DNA of 64,000 nt from Flavobacterium xinjiangense. GTDB lineage: Bacteria > Bacteroidota > Bacteroidia > Flavobacteriales > Flavobacteriaceae. The stretch spans positions 62,001-126,000 of the forward strand of contig NZ_FRCL01000008.1 in NCBI RefSeq assembly GCF_900142885.1, given 5' to 3'. Positions 62,876 through 64,000 of this stretch are shown here, piece after piece. Below the pieces are notes generated by a model, which had not been told where the DNA came from, made no database searches, and saw only the letters and a list, made by a program, of their open reading frames with translations. Both the position numbers and the translations under genes were made by a program. Numbering within the stretch: position 1 is the stretch's first letter; every line of letters begins with the position of its first letter.

Positions 62876-63336
62876 GAGTATTATTTTTAATCTTTTAAAA
62901 AAAAGAAATCTTTTTTAAAGATAATAAAAGAGGAATAAAAAAAGACAAGGAAGCATTTTAAATTTGCTTAGAATTAACAGATTACAAATTCTGTCTCAGT
63001 GAATTGTTATTACAGAGCAAATTGAATTTATTTTTTTTGAGATATTTTTATAGTGTTAGATGACGGGTTAAAATAAGATTCGGTTTGTCGTCTCTTAGTT
63101 TAATTGTGATGGGATTTTTATATTTTTTGTTTAACTTTGCAATGATATATTTAAACAAAAAAAGTTTTTTAATATGTACATTTTAAATTTGTAAGCCGAT
63201 TTTCACCTAAAACAAAATATTGGTGACATAGAAGAGTGTTGTGCTGATTAACATTTTAAACTCATTTTAAAAATTACAAATAAAACGTTACTGATTGATT
63301 CCTTGTAATTAATTGGAAAAAATAAATTGAAATTAG
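62876..63336. other. Intergenic region with two promoter boxes and a long inverted repeat
   Basis: About 460 bases between divergent genes with no protein gene. It holds TAACTTTG at 63132-63139 and TAAATTTG at 63184-63191, both fitting TAnnTTTG. A perfect 12-bp inverted repeat TTTTTTGTTTAA/TTAAACAAAAAA (63123-63134 with 63151-63162) overlaps the first box. Confidence 0.55.
63132..63139 (+). promoter_or_regulatory. -7 box within an inverted repeat, upstream of the DUF2452 gene
   Basis: TAACTTTG sits at the inner edge of the 12-bp inverted repeat (63123-63134/63151-63162), so a bound protein or hairpin there would affect this promoter. A second box, TAAATTTG at 63184-63191, is the nearer alternative. 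Confidence 0.4.
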
Positions 63337-63756
63337 ATGAAAAATAAAAAACCAGATAATGTCGTATACTCTGTTGAAAAAGGTTTTAATGCAAATGTAT
63401 TGCCTTACGCAACAAATGTTGGAGCCCCGGTAATTAGTGTTGGTGATGTTGTTTCTTGGAAAAGTAGAGGTATAGACAATGTGAATAAAGAACTTGGAAA
63501 TAAGTTTAACGAACTGAAGCTGCAATATCAAAAGTTGATGCAAGAATACGAATGGAATGAATTAGTGTACAGCGCTAAATTTTCATTTGAACCCGTTATT
63601 GGTGAAATCTATCATTTGTACAGAGATGCTGAGGGCGTAAATTTTCTTTCGTTGATAGGACCTGATGAATGGAACAAGGAACATATTGGCACTTTTAAAC
63701 TGAATAGTGATAAAAAATGGATTCTGCTAAATGCACAAGAGTCGCAGTTGTATTAA
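63337..63756 (+). CDS. DUF2452 domain-containing protein
   Basis: A 139-residue soluble protein with the family features KPDNVVYSVEKGFNANVLPYATNVGAPVI (split over about 4-32), a helical middle (ELKLQYQKLMQEYEWNELVYSA) and the FEPVIGEIYHLY and SLIGPDEWNKEHIG segments near 85-120. Function unknown. It is followed 170 bases later by a Crp/Fnr regulator gene with its own promoter. Confidence 0.82.
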   Translation: MKNKKPDNVVYSVEKGFNANVLPYATNVGAPVISVGDVVSWKSRGIDNVNKELGNKFNELKLQYQKLMQEYEWNELVYSAKFSFEPVIGEIYHLYRDAEGVNFLSLIGPDEWNKEHIGTFKLNSDKKWILLNAQESQLY

Positions 63757-63826
63757 ATTAAAATAACCGAGAATGTAGTTTTTAATTTGATCAAAAATTG
63801 TACTAAACTTATCTTATTGGGTTTTT

Positions 63827-63834
63827 TACATTTG
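63827..63834 (+). promoter_or_regulatory. -7 box upstream of the Crp/Fnr regulator
   Basis: TACATTTG fits TAnnTTTG and lies 95 bases before the start codon at 63930, implying a leader of about 90 bases. Confidence 0.45.
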
Positions 63835-63929
63835 CCGTAAGAGTTTTAATTTTTGTGTTCAAGATTATTAATAGATCTTAATCTTTCTTTTTTAATTGTA
63901 TTTTTATCCAGGTATTAAGCAAAGGAACT

Positions 63930-64000
63930 ATGGAAGAAATTTTAAGACAACAAATTGAGAAAATTGTACCATTAACAGATGATGAATTTCAATTGGTACT
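63930..64000 (+). CDS. Crp/Fnr family transcriptional regulator, N-terminus only
   Basis: ATG at 63930 opens a frame that runs off the window after 23 codons (MEEILRQQIEKIVPLTDDEF and on). The spacing of ILxxQIxKxVPLTDxEF matches the beginning of many flavobacterial Crp/Fnr-type cyclic-nucleotide-binding regulators. The ligand and DNA-binding domains lie outside the window. Confidence 0.6.
   Translation, partial: MEEILRQQIEKIVPLTDDEFQLV

Overview
The window is chromosomal DNA of a flavobacterium, most likely Flavobacterium or a close relative. The A+T-rich sequence carries the Bacteroidetes promoter box TAnnTTTG upstream of many genes. It also carries family markers: SprE/PorW of the type IX secretion and gliding machinery, a GLPGLI protein, an ATP synthase operon ending at atpG without atpD/atpC, and several DUF families typical of Flavobacteriia. 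Nearly all of it is coding. I saw no rRNA, tRNA, CRISPR array, prophage or intact insertion sequence.

Layout. 1-8.5 kb: rpiB, a DUF4143 ATPase, a DUF1294 membrane protein, tex, a 57-residue TatA, a short membrane/coiled-coil protein, a GH3-type adenylating enzyme and a DUF6909-like protein. 8.5-21.8 kb: an exopolysaccharide locus with a Wzz-like protein, Wzx flippase, secreted DNRLRE/CBM96-like lipoprotein, two Wzy/ligase-like membrane proteins, four glycosyltransferases or priming transferases, a WcaF acetyltransferase, a UDP-glucuronate decarboxylase and a CapK-like adenylating enzyme. 21.9-27 kb: purD, DUF6341, DUF6427, upp, DUF4254 and a family 9 glycosyltransferase. 27-33 kb is the most mosaic part: an outer-membrane receptor plus GLPGLI pair, followed by a remnant of a second family 9 glycosyltransferase 3' end. 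After it comes a G+C-rich FAD monooxygenase with a DnaJ-like zinc motif, bracketed by an imperfect 41-bp direct repeat.

33-39 kb: a PaaE-like reductase, then a PadR regulator followed by three related small membrane proteins, a DUF5687 protein and an ABC ATPase. I read these as one regulated transport/envelope system. 39-48 kb: sprE, a bactofilin and the ATP synthase operon. 48-56 kb: an acetyltransferase, a lipoprotein, a second flippase, dut, a sugar nucleotidyltransferase, a TPR protein, a DUF4292 lipoprotein and a degenerate LytM (EnvC-like) protein, which looks like an envelope-assembly unit. 56-64 kb: a deacetylase with a partner lipoprotein, a 1.2-kb gene-poor gap, then a TonB receptor resembling the PQQ receptor PqqU. 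It lies tail-to-tail with a c-type cytochrome and a PQQ-dependent sugar dehydrogenase. A DUF2452 protein and the start of a Crp/Fnr regulator end the window.

The strongest leads are the proposed PQQ scavenging-and-use cluster, the PadR/HAAS-like/ABC operon and the recombination scars at 30.9-32.7 kb. All identifications are by reading the sequence; no database search was run.
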